From assembly GCA_020636745.1 (NCBI GenBank), contig JACJXH010000001.1:496001-560000 (forward strand): 64,000 bases of DNA, read 5' to 3'. The notes below the pieces were generated by a model. The model was given only the letters and a program-made list of their open reading frames with translations, did not search any database and had not been told where the DNA came from. How positions within the stretch are numbered: position 1 is the stretch's first letter; each line of letters starts with the position of its first letter. The position numbers were made by a program, and so were the translations under genes. Shown one piece after another: positions 51,530 through 61,154 of the stretch. The DNA comes from Lentimicrobiaceae bacterium (GTDB lineage Bacteria > Bacteroidota > Bacteroidia > Bacteroidales > Lentimicrobiaceae).

Positions 51530-53791
51530 TTACTCTTCCTGCATTTTTCCAGCTTTTTCAAAATCACGGCTTGATCTCAGGATATTATCAATGTAAAGCG
51601 TAAGATTTTTAGTCTCGGCCAGAATGTTCAGATATAAAATACTGTTGCGGGTTCCGGTTTCGCTGTTTTTGATACGTTTCACCTGTTTTTTGCGTGTTTC
51701 TTCAATAATGCGCAAAATGGTTTGTTGCTTAATTTTTATCTCCTCAATATTCTGATATTGTTTGTTTTTTAGAATGTCGAGGGCTTTGCCGAAAAGAATA
51801 GATATTTCGCCATTTAATCTTGAAACTTCTTCAACCTGCACCGGAATCAAAGGCTTATGATTATTTTCAACATGCTCGAAGCAAGGATTATTGATGTATG
51901 AGATGCAGTGGTTAATTTCACGCAGATAGTCAATGGCCTGAACATAAAAATGGCCAGTATCGATAGAATCTTCCTGAAGATTAGCAAGCGTTGAGTTGAT
52001 GTGGTTTTTAAGCCTTTTGGTCATGACATTCAGGCTTTCAGCATTGTTTTTTGCATTACGCAGTAATTTTCTGTCTTCATCCACCAGTCCCATAATGGTT
52101 TCGTTGAAAATATCAAGGCTCTGTTTCAGTACAAACTGAATTGAAACCGAACATCTTGAAATGATGGTTTCTGTATTCATCTCTTCAGGCAGAATATCAA
52201 GAGCCTCGTCGGCTTTACGTTCATCGGCGCGACGCAGGTGAATGCGATGGGTGCGGTAAATAAGGAACCCAACAACGCTCAGGAGAATAAAAGTGGCAAC
52301 CATTCCTCCGTAATAAAGAATAACTGCCGCGATAAGCGAAACAGTAAAGGCGGCAAGTGCAGTAAAAAACCAACCACCAATAACAGAAAGAACGCCGGTA
52401 ATTCTGTAAACAGCACTTTCGCGGCCCCAAGCCCGGTCGCTGAGTGATGAACCCATGGCAACCATGAAAGTAACATAAGTGGTTGACAGGGGCAATTTGA
52501 GCGAAGTGCCAATGGCAATTAAGATACTGGCAACTACCAGATTTACACTAGCCCTGAGCATGTCAAAGGCTGCGCCTTCAGGCATCTGCTTTATTGTTTC
52601 TTCATCAGGGGCTTCAAAACGGCTTTCAATCCAATTGCTTATGCTAACAGGCACAACACCGCTGATGGTAGATGCTAAATTGCGGGCACCTCTCACCATA
52701 TTTCTTGAAAGGACAGAAGAGTTAAATCTTTCAGCCCCTTCATTTTGTCTGCTGAGATCTACCGATGTTTCAATGACGCTTCGCGCTTTTTTGGAAGTCC
52801 AGAGTGTGATTGACATCACAAGTCCGGCTATCAGCAGCATCCATGTTTCAGTTTTTACATCATTGGCCAGGCCAATCATCATAAATGTGTCGGGATCGGC
52901 TCCCGGAGTGGCGCTGAAAATCTGGAATGCTTTTAATCCTGCGAGCGGTACGCCTATAAAATTTACCATGTCGTTGCCTGCAAAAGCCATCGCCAGGGCA
53001 AAAGTTCCGGTAAGAATGATGAGTTTCAGAATATTGAATCTGAACGCCATCAGCAAAAGCTGAAATAGCAATGTAAGGCCTATGAAGCTGATAATGAGTA
53101 TTGAGGCTGTATGAGCGTTGATAAAGGCCAGTGTTCCTTCTGTAATGAACGAAGCACCTTTAGCTCCTTTTATCACCATAAAATAGAGAATGCCTGTTAT
53201 GGAGAAACCACCCCATACAGCTGCAAAATATTTGATATTGTGCCGGAGGTTAAACGTAAACAGGATTCTGGAGATATATTGGATGAGAGCCCCCACACTA
53301 AAGGCCAGGGCAACAGAGACAAGTATACCTGTGATAATGGCCAAGGCTTTGGCTGCATTTATATATTGTCCGATATCCTGAAGTGTTTGCTCTGAAGCTG
53401 AAATCTTAATGATTGCTACAGCAACCGAAGCTCCCAGAAGTTCAAATACGATAGAAACTGTGGTTGAAGTGGGTAATCCGAACGTGTTGAAGATATCGAG
53501 AAGTATAATGTCTGTGATCATTACAGCCAGGAAGACAATAATAACTTCGCTAAAGCTGAATTCTCCCGGGTAGAAAAGGCCTTTTCTGGCTATTTCCATC
53601 AGACCACTTGAAAAAGTTGCACCTACCAATACGCCGACGCTGGCGACAATCATTACGGTTTTGAAGGAAGTGGCCCGGGCGCCTACTGCGGAGTTGAGAA
53701 AATTAACTGCATCATTGGAAACCCCTACAATCAGATCCGAGATGGCAAGTATGAAAAGGACAACGATGAAAATAATGTAGATACTATCCAT
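51530..53791 (-). CDS. PiT-family phosphate transporter fused to a PhoU-like domain
   Basis: This 753-residue protein has ~10-12 membrane segments with the two inverted PiT signatures: 'GVSNDAVNFLNSAVGA' near the N-terminus and 'GNDMVNFIGVPLAG' at ~270. A C-terminal helical region of about 230 residues (~520-753) resembles PhoU/DUF47 helical bundles ('EDRKLLRNAKNNAESLN', 'INHCISYINNP'). Ordinary PiT proteins have 350-500 residues, so this is a transporter-regulator fusion. It likely moves phosphate with H+ or Na+ across the inner membrane. Its -7 box (complement of 53817-53824) is ~26 bp upstream. Confidence 0.87.
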   Translation of the reverse strand: MDSIYIIFIVVLFILAISDLIVGVSNDAVNFLNSAVGARATSFKTVMIVASVGVLVGATFSSGLMEIARKGLFYPGEFSFSEVIIVFLAVMITDIILLDIFNTFGLPTSTTVSIVFELLGASVAVAIIKISASEQTLQDIGQYINAAKALAIITGILVSVALAFSVGALIQYISRILFTFNLRHNIKYFAAVWGGFSITGILYFMVIKGAKGASFITEGTLAFINAHTASILIISFIGLTLLFQLLLMAFRFNILKLIILTGTFALAMAFAGNDMVNFIGVPLAGLKAFQIFSATPGADPDTFMMIGLANDVKTETWMLLIAGLVMSITLWTSKKARSVIETSVDLSRQNEGAERFNSSVLSRNMVRGARNLASTISGVVPVSISNWIESRFEAPDEETIKQMPEGAAFDMLRASVNLVVASILIAIGTSLKLPLSTTYVTFMVAMGSSLSDRAWGRESAVYRITGVLSVIGGWFFTALAAFTVSLIAAVILYYGGMVATFILLSVVGFLIYRTHRIHLRRADERKADEALDILPEEMNTETIISRCSVSIQFVLKQSLDIFNETIMGLVDEDRKLLRNAKNNAESLNVMTKRLKNHINSTLANLQEDSIDTGHFYVQAIDYLREINHCISYINNPCFEHVENNHKPLIPVQVEEVSRLNGEISILFGKALDILKNKQYQNIEEIKIKQQTILRIIEETRKKQVKRIKNSETGTRNSILYLNILAETKNLTLYIDNILRSSRDFEKAGKMQEE

Positions 53792-53878
53792 TATTTGAAG
53801 GCTAAATTAGACATTGCAAAGTTATCAATACGCAATGAAACAGGCTAAAAGCAATGTTAAGTTAATGTTAAATCGACT

Positions 53879-55576
53879 CTATCTTGCATTACTGGCAATC
53901 GCCTGGTTTACATTGATTACATGGTCAGCCAGTTTTTCACATTGACTTACCAATTCATTGAAAAAGGCTGCATTCTGATAGGTATATTCGCCTTTGTCGA
54001 CTCTTATTCGGTTGTCATTCAGTAGTTTGTCGCGAAGTGCGTTGATTTTAAGTTCCAGTTCAGCAGATTTGGCCAGTATACCGGGGCGATATTCCTGAGA
54101 AAGATTGAAATTCATGTTATCAATTGCCTCATTTACCAACGAAAACAGGGAAGCTAAATCATCACGCATTTCCTGGGTAAACCAGGCTTTCTCCTGGTTT
54201 TTCCGGTTGATGGTTTTTTCCATTTGAACGCATTGGTCGGCAATGCTTTCAATGTCGTCAATAATTTTCAGCATGGAGCTGACTTTGCGTGATGCGGCTT
54301 CTGTTAAATCCTGTTCAGCTGTACGTGTAAGGTAATATCTGATTTCAAGCTCCATTTCATCAGCCTGTTCTTCACTTTTTTGAATTCTTTTTTGAAGTTT
54401 TTCGTATTTGCGTTCGCGTTTTTCAATCAGGTATTCTGGTATAAGATTGAACATAAACGAGATGTGCTTACCAAAGATAAGGATTTCTTCACGGGCTTGC
54501 AGCAGGGAAATTTCGTTGATGGTCATAAATCCTGACCTGAAATATTTCAGTCTGAAATTCTTCTTTTCATTATTTCTGAGCGGAATAATCCATTCAAGGA
54601 GTTGTTTAAAGTAAGGAATAAGCCCTGCTAAAATTACAGTATTTATAATGTTAAAACCCGAATGAATGATAGATAAACCGACCGGTACTGCATCTGGATT
54701 TTGCAGAGGTGACTGGCCTGTAATAAATGCAGTTGCCTGAGCAGATATTTTGATGAAAAATGAAAAAAAGATCAACATCCATAATGCGCCGAAAACATTA
54801 AATAATGTGTGCCCGAGAGCCAGTCTTTTGGCTGAGCGGTTGGCCATGATTGCCGCAATATTGGCTGTGATAGTTGTTCCAATGTTTTCGCCGATAACCA
54901 TAGCCGCTGCGGCCTCATATCCAATCCAGCCATTGTGGCTTAATACCATTGTAAGGGCAATGGTAGCACTTGACGACTGAATAACAAACGTGATAACCAG
55001 ACCGATGCCGGCAAATAAAAGAAGAGAATACGGGCTGTCTCCTGAAATTCCAGAAATCAGCGTTGTTAGCCCTGAGTCGCTGGTCATGTCCGGAAATGCG
55101 TTCTTCATAAACTGAAGGCCCAGAAACAACAAGGCAAATCCCAGCAGAAATTCACCAATGGCGCGTTTACTGGCCGTTGGCATAAAAAGAAATGGCAACG
55201 CCAATCCCATGATGGGAAGAAGAACAATATTGAAATCAAAATGAAATCCGAAGTAAGTTACAAGCCATGCTGTAACAGTAGTGCCAATATTGGCACCCAT
55301 CATAATGCCTAATCCCTGAATTAAAGAAAAGAAGCCTGCATTGATAAAGCTAACCAGCATAACTGTTACCGCAGAAGATGACTGAATGAGTCCGGTTACC
55401 AGAAACCCGGCAAAGATTGCTTTGTATTTGTTTGAAGCAATACTGGAAAATAACTTTCGTACCCGGTTACCTCCGAATCGCTGAAGGGCTTCACTCATCA
55501 GCTTCATACCAAACAGGAATAAAGCCAGTGCTCCAAGAATCGTAAGAATCGATAATCCGTTATTGAGAATTGCCAT
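53879..55576 (-). CDS. Na/Pi-cotransporter family protein with PhoU-like C-terminus
   Basis: This 565-residue NptA/SLC34-type protein has two QSSSA repeats ('GLIQSSSAVTVMLVSFINAG', 'FVIQSSSATIALTMVL'), each followed by a GANIGTT or GENIGTT motif. These are the family's paired substrate-binding half-repeats. A C-terminal PhoU-like helical region (~350-565) follows the membrane part. It presumably imports phosphate with sodium. The promoter at 55622-55652 fits consensus. It is divergent from the DUF47-PiT pair. Confidence 0.92.
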   Translation of the reverse strand: MAILNNGLSILTILGALALFLFGMKLMSEALQRFGGNRVRKLFSSIASNKYKAIFAGFLVTGLIQSSSAVTVMLVSFINAGFFSLIQGLGIMMGANIGTTVTAWLVTYFGFHFDFNIVLLPIMGLALPFLFMPTASKRAIGEFLLGFALLFLGLQFMKNAFPDMTSDSGLTTLISGISGDSPYSLLLFAGIGLVITFVIQSSSATIALTMVLSHNGWIGYEAAAAMVIGENIGTTITANIAAIMANRSAKRLALGHTLFNVFGALWMLIFFSFFIKISAQATAFITGQSPLQNPDAVPVGLSIIHSGFNIINTVILAGLIPYFKQLLEWIIPLRNNEKKNFRLKYFRSGFMTINEISLLQAREEILIFGKHISFMFNLIPEYLIEKRERKYEKLQKRIQKSEEQADEMELEIRYYLTRTAEQDLTEAASRKVSSMLKIIDDIESIADQCVQMEKTINRKNQEKAWFTQEMRDDLASLFSLVNEAIDNMNFNLSQEYRPGILAKSAELELKINALRDKLLNDNRIRVDKGEYTYQNAAFFNELVSQCEKLADHVINVNQAIASNAR

Positions 55577-55621
55577 GTTAAGTTGCTGAAATGTGGATGG
55601 TTATTATGCAAGAAGGCTGCA

Positions 55622-55652
55622 CAAAAATAGGTATTCTGTCGTTGTATTCCAA
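55622..55652 (-). promoter_or_regulatory. Promoter of the Na/Pi cotransporter gene
   Basis: Minus strand: -33 TTG (complement of 55650-55652), 20-bp spacer, -7 TATTTTTG (complement of 55622-55629, exact). Confidence 0.7.
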
Positions 55653-55798
55653 TTTTCTGTGAATTTTTAAGACATGGATTTAACTTTCCGGCGGATTAAA
55701 TTTTGTTAAGAATCAAATGAAAATGTGTGGCAATCCCGGCCTGTTAAAAAATTAACAATAACTTAATATTGCCCCCTGAAATACCCTCATTTAACGCC

Positions 55799-55806
55799 TA
55801 CTTTTG
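55799..55806 (+). promoter_or_regulatory. -7 box of the DUF47-PiT operon
   Basis: TACTTTTG is an exact TAnnTTTG match 75 bp before ATG 55882. The nearest upstream TTG (55769-55771) is 27 bp away, too far for a standard -33. Confidence 0.45.
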
Positions 55807-55881
55807 CAGCAATTTTTTCATGGGTCAAAAAGTTTTCAATTGTAAATAAAAAGGTATTAACATGTTTAAAATTAATTGTTT

Positions 55882-56529
55882 ATGAAACTTGATAAATTGT
55901 TTCAATTTTTGGTCCCCAAAGACAAAAAGTTTTTTCCTCTTTTTTCTTCAGCTTCGGCCAATCTGGTTAGCTGTACTCTTGAGTTTCAAAAACTGCTGAA
56001 TTGTGATGATGAGGAAGAAAAAGCCGTGCTGGTTAAAAATATTAAGAAGTTTGAAAAAGTAGGGGATAAAATCACTGTTTCAATTTTTGACGAACTGAAT
56101 ACTACCTTCATTACGCCTTTTGATCGTGAAGATATTCAAAAGTTAGCTAACCGTATCGACAATGTGGTTGATTTGGTGAATACTTCAGCCAAAAGAATTC
56201 AGCTTTACAAGCTTACCGAAATACCTCCTGTGTTTCATCAGATGGCTGGCTTGTTGGTTGATGCCTCCGGTGAAATTGACCATGTGGTTGGTGGATTAAA
56301 CAAAATTCATCAGGCCAACGGATTTAAAGAAAGCTGTATCAGAATTGGCGAACTTGAAAATGAATCAGATGAACTTAACTATTCGTTTTTATCTGAAATA
56401 TTCGACAATGAAACCAATGCGATTAATCTGATAAAGAAACGCGATGTGTTAAATTCGCTTGAAAAAGCGATGGATCGCTGTGAGGATGTAGCAGACATTC
56501 TGAACACCATTATGGTCAAATATGCCTAA
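55882..56529 (+). CDS. DUF47/PhoU-like Pit accessory protein
   Basis: This 215-residue all-helical cytosolic protein matches the DUF47 family: 'FFPLFSSASANLVSC', 'FEKVGDKITVSIFDEL', 'TTFITPFDREDIQKLANRID', and 'ELENESDELNY' repeated near the end with 'ALEKAMDRCEDVADIL'-type sequence. Such proteins are coupled to PiT transporters and probably gate or regulate them. The frame opens at a TTG at 55876, but ATG 55882 (MKLDKLFQFL) is the natural start. pitA-like follows after 11 bp. Confidence 0.9.
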   Translation: MKLDKLFQFLVPKDKKFFPLFSSASANLVSCTLEFQKLLNCDDEEEKAVLVKNIKKFEKVGDKITVSIFDELNTTFITPFDREDIQKLANRIDNVVDLVNTSAKRIQLYKLTEIPPVFHQMAGLLVDASGEIDHVVGGLNKIHQANGFKESCIRIGELENESDELNYSFLSEIFDNETNAINLIKKRDVLNSLEKAMDRCEDVADILNTIMVKYA

Positions 56530-56540
56530 TTACTACCGGT

Positions 56541-57587
56541 ATGGACTTTAATTTCATTATTCTTGTAGTAATTGTTGTTCTGGCTTTCGGTTTTGACCTG
56601 ATCAATGGTTTTCACGATGCAGCCAATTCAATAGCAACGGTAGTTTCTACCAAAGTTTTAACACCCTTTCAGGCTGTATTGTGGGCTGCATTTTTTAATT
56701 TTGTGGCTTATCTGATCTTTGATCTGAATGTTGCCGACACAATAGCAAAAACAGTGGATACCAGCGCAATAACGCTCACGGTGATTTTATCGGGATTGAT
56801 AGCTGCTATACTCTGGAATTTACTTACATGGTATCTTGGGATTCCTTCAAGTTCTTCACATACCCTTGTGGGTGGTTTTGCCGGTGCCGCTATTGCGCAT
56901 GCCGGTGGGTTTGATGTTGTTCACACAGGGAAAGTGCTCAAGATTGTATCTTTCATTTTTCTGGCTCCTTTTTTGGGGATGGTTATGTCCTATTTTCTGT
57001 CGGTGATTCTTTTACATATTACCCGATGGGGAAATCCGGGGAGGCTTAATAAATGGTTCAAGAGTCTTCAGCTTCTTTCTTCAGCTTTGTTCAGTTTAGG
57101 GCATGGAGGTAATGACGCTCAGAAAGTTATGGGAATTATAGCCGCAGCACTCATGGTTTATTTTAATGGTGTTGATCCATCCCTGATTCCTGATTGGGCT
57201 CAGGTGGAACTGGTGAATGGGAAAATACATGACATTCCGCACTGGATTATACTGGGTTGTTATACAGCCATTAGTATGGGAACTCTCATGGGTGGATGGC
57301 GTATCGTAAAAACTATGGGTGGTAAAATAACAAAAATTACCCCTTTTGAAGGCGTTGCTGCCGAAGGAGCTGGCGCATTATTGCTCTTTGGTACAGAAGC
57401 TTTTGGCATTCCCGTCAGTACAACACACACCATTACAGGAGCTATTATGGGCGTTGGAGTTGCCAAACGGGTTTCAGCGGTTCGCTGGGGTATAACCATC
57501 AACCTTTTATGGGCCTGGATTTTAACCATTCCTGTGTCAATGGTCGTGTCTGCAGGAATTTATTTTCTCCTCAGTACATTTATGTAA
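56541..57587 (+). CDS. Low-affinity inorganic phosphate transporter (PiT family)
   Basis: This 348-residue membrane protein has about ten segments and both PiT signatures: 'GFHDAANSIATVVSTKVLTP'-type near residue 20 (here 'NGFHDAANSIATVV') and 'LGHGGNDAQKVMGII' at ~190. It also has the short loop 'GIPSSSSHTLVGGFAGAAI'. It transports phosphate driven by protons or as a metal-phosphate complex. It forms a two-gene operon with the DUF47 gene. It is a different subfamily from the PiT-PhoU fusion at 51530. Confidence 0.94.
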   Translation: MDFNFIILVVIVVLAFGFDLINGFHDAANSIATVVSTKVLTPFQAVLWAAFFNFVAYLIFDLNVADTIAKTVDTSAITLTVILSGLIAAILWNLLTWYLGIPSSSSHTLVGGFAGAAIAHAGGFDVVHTGKVLKIVSFIFLAPFLGMVMSYFLSVILLHITRWGNPGRLNKWFKSLQLLSSALFSLGHGGNDAQKVMGIIAAALMVYFNGVDPSLIPDWAQVELVNGKIHDIPHWIILGCYTAISMGTLMGGWRIVKTMGGKITKITPFEGVAAEGAGALLLFGTEAFGIPVSTTHTITGAIMGVGVAKRVSAVRWGITINLLWAWILTIPVSMVVSAGIYFLLSTFM

Positions 57588-57619
57588 CTGATGCTGCATT
57601 CCAGTTTATTTGCATCGGG

Positions 57620-57652
57620 TTTGTCCTGCCCCTGTTTATCTTTCTACCTTTG
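57620..57652 (+). promoter_or_regulatory. Promoter of the DbpA-like helicase gene
   Basis: -33 TTTG (57620-57623), 21-bp spacer, -7 TACCTTTG (57645-57652, exact). The ATG is 18 bp downstream. Confidence 0.7.
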
Positions 57653-57670
57653 CAGGGTTATTGAACAGCT

Positions 57671-58975
57671 ATGATACAAACTACTATTGAACGAATGGGT
57701 ATTTCTTCGTTGAAACCCATGCAGGAGGATGCGCTTAAGGCTATACAGCCCGGTAAAAATATAGTTTTGCTTTCCCCGACAGGTTCGGGCAAAACACTGG
57801 CTTTTTTGCTCCCATTGCTAAGGATGCTAGATTCCAATGTGGCAGGTGTGCAGGCATTGGTTCTTGCCCCATCGCGTGAACTGGCTTTGCAGATTGAACA
57901 GGTATTCAGGAAAATGCAAACCGGATTTAAAGTGAATGCGTGTTACGGGGGGCATCCCATGCGTACTGAACGAAATAATCTGAAAGAGCCTCCGGCATTG
58001 CTTGTTGGCACTCCCGGCCGTATTGCCGACCATTTGCGCCGGGGCAGTTTTGACCCTTCCCGTATTCACTACCTGGTGCTGGATGAGTTTGATAAATCAT
58101 TAGAGCTGGGGTTTAAAAATGAGATGGAATTTATTGTCAGAGAGCTTTTTGGACTTAAAACAAGGGTACTCACCTCGGCGACAGCCATCGATGAAATTCC
58201 GGCCTTTACCGGAGTGACTGAACCCGTTTTTATCAATTTTACATCTGATGAGCCATTGCAGAGGTTGAATCTTTGTGGTGTAAGAGCCGAAGGAACTGAT
58301 AAACTGGCCATTTTATTTAATTTGATTTGTCATTTAGGTAACGAAGCCAGTCTTATTTTTTGCAATCACCGCGAAACAGTGGAACGTATCAGCGATTTAC
58401 TTTCAGGGCAGGGCATAGTTCATGGGAAATATCATGGCGGAATGGAACAGGAAGACAGAGAAATGGCGCTTATTAAGTTCAGAAACGGAACTCATCATCT
58501 GTTGCTAACCTCTGATTTGGCTTCTCGCGGACTTGATATTCCGGAAATTAAAAATGTTATCCATTATCAACTTCCAACTACACATACGGCATGGTTGCAC
58601 CGGAATGGACGCACCGCCCGTATGCATGCACACGGCACAGCCTGGCTCGTTATGGCTGCTGACGATTATGTGCCTGATTTTATTTCTGAGCAAATTCAGT
58701 TTGTGGATGTTCTTCACGAAAATGAAATTCCTGACCTGCCGGTTTGGGAAACATTATATATTGGTGCCGGTAAAAAGGATAAAATAAGTAAAGGAGATAT
58801 TGCCGGATTTTTGCTTCAGAAGGGGAAGCTAGATAAAGATGATGTTGGTAAGATTGAAGTGCTGGATTATGCCTCTTTTGCCGCGGTAAAACGAAAATTT
58901 GTCAAACATGTTTTGTTGCGGATAACCCGGGAACAAATAAAGAAAAAAACAGTAAAGATTGATATTGCCCGTTAA
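57671..58975 (+). CDS. DEAD-box-type RNA helicase with DbpA-like RNA-binding domain
   Basis: This 434-residue protein has a RecA-like pair: Q-motif region 'SSLKPMQEDAL', motif I 'SPTGSGKT', motif II 'DEFD' in place of DEAD, motif III 'SAT' and motif VI 'HRNGRTAR' in place of HRIGRTGR. The last ~70 residues ('AGKKDKISKGDIAGFLL', 'VGKIEVLDYASFAAV') match the DbpA RNA-binding domain, which recognises hairpin 92 of 23S rRNA in E. coli and B. subtilis. A role in large-subunit assembly is inferred. E. coli DbpA has 457 residues, so the length fits. Confidence 0.87.
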   Translation: MIQTTIERMGISSLKPMQEDALKAIQPGKNIVLLSPTGSGKTLAFLLPLLRMLDSNVAGVQALVLAPSRELALQIEQVFRKMQTGFKVNACYGGHPMRTERNNLKEPPALLVGTPGRIADHLRRGSFDPSRIHYLVLDEFDKSLELGFKNEMEFIVRELFGLKTRVLTSATAIDEIPAFTGVTEPVFINFTSDEPLQRLNLCGVRAEGTDKLAILFNLICHLGNEASLIFCNHRETVERISDLLSGQGIVHGKYHGGMEQEDREMALIKFRNGTHHLLLTSDLASRGLDIPEIKNVIHYQLPTTHTAWLHRNGRTARMHAHGTAWLVMAADDYVPDFISEQIQFVDVLHENEIPDLPVWETLYIGAGKKDKISKGDIAGFLLQKGKLDKDDVGKIEVLDYASFAAVKRKFVKHVLLRITREQIKKKTVKIDIAR

Positions 58976-58978
58976 AGA

Positions 58979-59019
58979 AAAAAAGAGAAGGAGGATACAA
59001 AGTCCTCCTTCTCTTTTTT
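58979..59019. terminator. Bidirectional terminator after the helicase gene
   Basis: A 15-bp perfect stem (58981-58995 with 59003-59017) with a 7-nt loop and A/T-rich ends lies between convergent genes. Confidence 0.93.
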
Positions 59020-59053
59020 ATGATGCGGCAGTTGTGCCGTAAAATGCGGCATC

Positions 59054-60136
59054 TTATTCGGGTATCCTATATACCATTGCATTTACATGCATTCCGGCTC
59101 CAACCGAAGCAAAAACAAAATGGTCGCCGGGTTTTAGCTGATGGTTGTCAACTTTGTCGTTCATGATAAGACTATAAAGGATAGGCAATGTAGCAACTGA
59201 ATTATTGCCAAGCCAGGAGATAGTCATGGGCATTGAAAATTCAGGACGGGTTTTAATTCCATATAATTCATACAAGCGGTTCACAATCGCATCGTCCATT
59301 TTTTCGTTGGCCTGATGAATAAGAATGCGCTCAATGTCAGTGATGGGTAATCCGCTTTTTTCAATGGCTGCTTTAATTGACAGAGGAACAACTTTTAAAG
59401 CATATTCATATAATTTGCGGCCATTCATTTTAAGATAGAGGTTGTCTTTATCGGCAGGATTAAATGATTTGTCCATTCGAAGAAGGTAGGCCTGTTCCAG
59501 AGTGTCAGTGCGGGTTACATGCGATAAGATTCCAACAGGTTTTTCACTTTCCATGGCAGAAAGAATCACCGCACCGGCGCCATCGGAGTAAATCATGCTG
59601 TCGCGGTCATGCGGATCGCTGATGCGCGAAAGCGTTTCAGAACCAATAACCAGAATGTGTTTGGCATCTCCCGCCTTGATATAATAATTGGCCTGAATAA
59701 CGGCCTGAAGCCATCCCGGACATCCAAAAGGAAGATCGTAAGCCACTGTAAAAGGGTTGGCTATACCTAATTTGTATTTTACCCTTGAAGCCAGTCCGGG
59801 TACGGTGTCAACCTTAGTCCCTCCATGTTTTACATCGCCGAAATTGTGAGCAACAATAATAAAATCAAGTTCCTCCTTGTCAATATTTGCATCGGCTATG
59901 GCTTTTTCTGCAGCAAAGAATGCAATATCTGAGCATACAAATTCGTCTTCAACATACCTGCGTTCATCAATGCCGGTAATCTTTTGAAATTTTGAAATAA
60001 TTTCGGCATTAGGCCGGTTCATTAATTCCCCTGTTGATTCATAAAAATCACGGCTTAAAAAATCCGAATTGGGTATTATTTGGGTTGGGATGTAGCTACC
60101 TGATCCGGTAATTACGGAGTATATCTGCTTGGGCAT
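59054..60136 (-). CDS. 3-oxoacyl-ACP synthase III (FabH-like) family protein
   Basis: This 360-residue thiolase-fold enzyme has the KAS III triad: C139 in 'LPFGCPGWLQ', H274 in 'LIHQANEKM' and Asn at 311/312 in 'WLGNNSVATLP'. It is longer than housekeeping FabH (~317-335) and not in a fatty-acid operon, so it may start or elongate a specialised acyl chain, for instance an alkyl lipid or pigment. This is inference. A -7 box (complement of CAAAGTTA, 60250-60257) gives a ~105-nt leader. Confidence 0.88.
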   Translation of the reverse strand: MPKQIYSVITGSGSYIPTQIIPNSDFLSRDFYESTGELMNRPNAEIISKFQKITGIDERRYVEDEFVCSDIAFFAAEKAIADANIDKEELDFIIVAHNFGDVKHGGTKVDTVPGLASRVKYKLGIANPFTVAYDLPFGCPGWLQAVIQANYYIKAGDAKHILVIGSETLSRISDPHDRDSMIYSDGAGAVILSAMESEKPVGILSHVTRTDTLEQAYLLRMDKSFNPADKDNLYLKMNGRKLYEYALKVVPLSIKAAIEKSGLPITDIERILIHQANEKMDDAIVNRLYELYGIKTRPEFSMPMTISWLGNNSVATLPILYSLIMNDKVDNHQLKPGDHFVFASVGAGMHVNAMVYRIPE

Positions 60137-60313
60137 TATTTCATATTGTTAGTGACAAAAAAAATGATTTATCCAATTGAGCAGAAGTGGATAAATCGTT
60201 ATCACCTGAAATAAGATTCCTCTTTCGAAAAACCATCAGGTTCAGGATACAAAGTTAAGAAAATAATAAACAGTATTTATTTTTTTGATTTTTACTGATT
60301 TGCCTGCTTTTTT

Positions 60314-60910
60314 CTATGCATTGAGCCCGGTTTCTATGGATGCATCCAGCGCTACTATCATGAGCTCATTCAATGAATGTATCTTTTTTGTTTGTGTAGC
60401 GTTGTATAATTTTACTCCAAAACTAATGCAGTTGTGTGTTTCTTTATATCTGAGAAACGATGGATTCAAATCGTGCTGACCCAGTCTGATTCTGTCTAAG
60501 GCATCAGCATCCTTTAGAATGGCAACTGTATGCCAGTCAGTGTCTTCTTTAGGTAATTCAAGTCCGGTTGAGTGTAAGGTAACAGCTTTGCCAATCACAA
60601 CTAAATCCTTTTGAGTTGCACCATTTTTAATGAATTTTTCTGCGTATTCCGGCAGTTTGTGCTGAGCGGCATCTGCTCCGTGTTTTGTACAGTAGCCATC
60701 ATGTTTTCTGGCCATATCATGAATATAAGCGGCAAAAAATGCATTCCGCGCTTCTTTTTCTCTTCCTGTAATGAATCCCAGGTACAGCGTATGAATCATC
60801 ACCCTGTATGAATGCATTACGCCATGAAGTCTGCTCGGATTGTCAAACTGATTTTCGTGCAGATTAAATTCTTCGAAATGAATCTTGTAATTGTCGTAAA
60901 AGGATGTCAA
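60314..60910 (-). CDS. HD-domain metal-dependent phosphohydrolase-like protein
   Basis: This 198-residue protein shows the HD signature: His in 'RLHGVMHSYRV' (H29, H33), the His-Asp pair in 'AAYIHDMARKHDG' (~64-65), and Asp in 'LKDADALDRIRLG'. Such proteins hydrolyse phosphate esters, often nucleotides; the substrate is unknown. The only start that keeps the first His is a TTG (60908-60910), because an in-frame stop lies 30 bp upstream. A good promoter lies ~50 bp further up. Confidence 0.8.
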   Translation of the reverse strand: MTSFYDNYKIHFEEFNLHENQFDNPSRLHGVMHSYRVMIHTLYLGFITGREKEARNAFFAAYIHDMARKHDGYCTKHGADAAQHKLPEYAEKFIKNGATQKDLVVIGKAVTLHSTGLELPKEDTDWHTVAILKDADALDRIRLGQHDLNPSFLRYKETHNCISFGVKLYNATQTKKIHSLNELMIVALDASIETGLNA

Positions 60911-60961
60911 AATTGTTGATTTTAAATGTCTGATGGGTTAAAAGAGAGGCTTTTTTTTCTT

Positions 60962-60991
60962 CAAAAGTAATGATGATTTTTCTGATTTCAA
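60962..60991 (-). promoter_or_regulatory. Promoter of the HD-domain gene
   Basis: Minus strand: -33 TTG (complement of 60989-60991), 19-bp spacer, -7 TACTTTTG (complement of 60962-60969, exact). Confidence 0.65.
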
Positions 60992-61154
60992 TGGTTAATG
61001 TATTCAACTTATTTTTTACTGACCTGATAATCATTATGTTAAAATTTTGAAAAAGATTTGTTAGGACATTTTACGCATGCAGGCTGTTTCCCGAAGTCCG
61101 TTCTATTATTGAGCATCGCCTCATTAGCAGAGTACTGCCGGGCCATCAGCCGGT

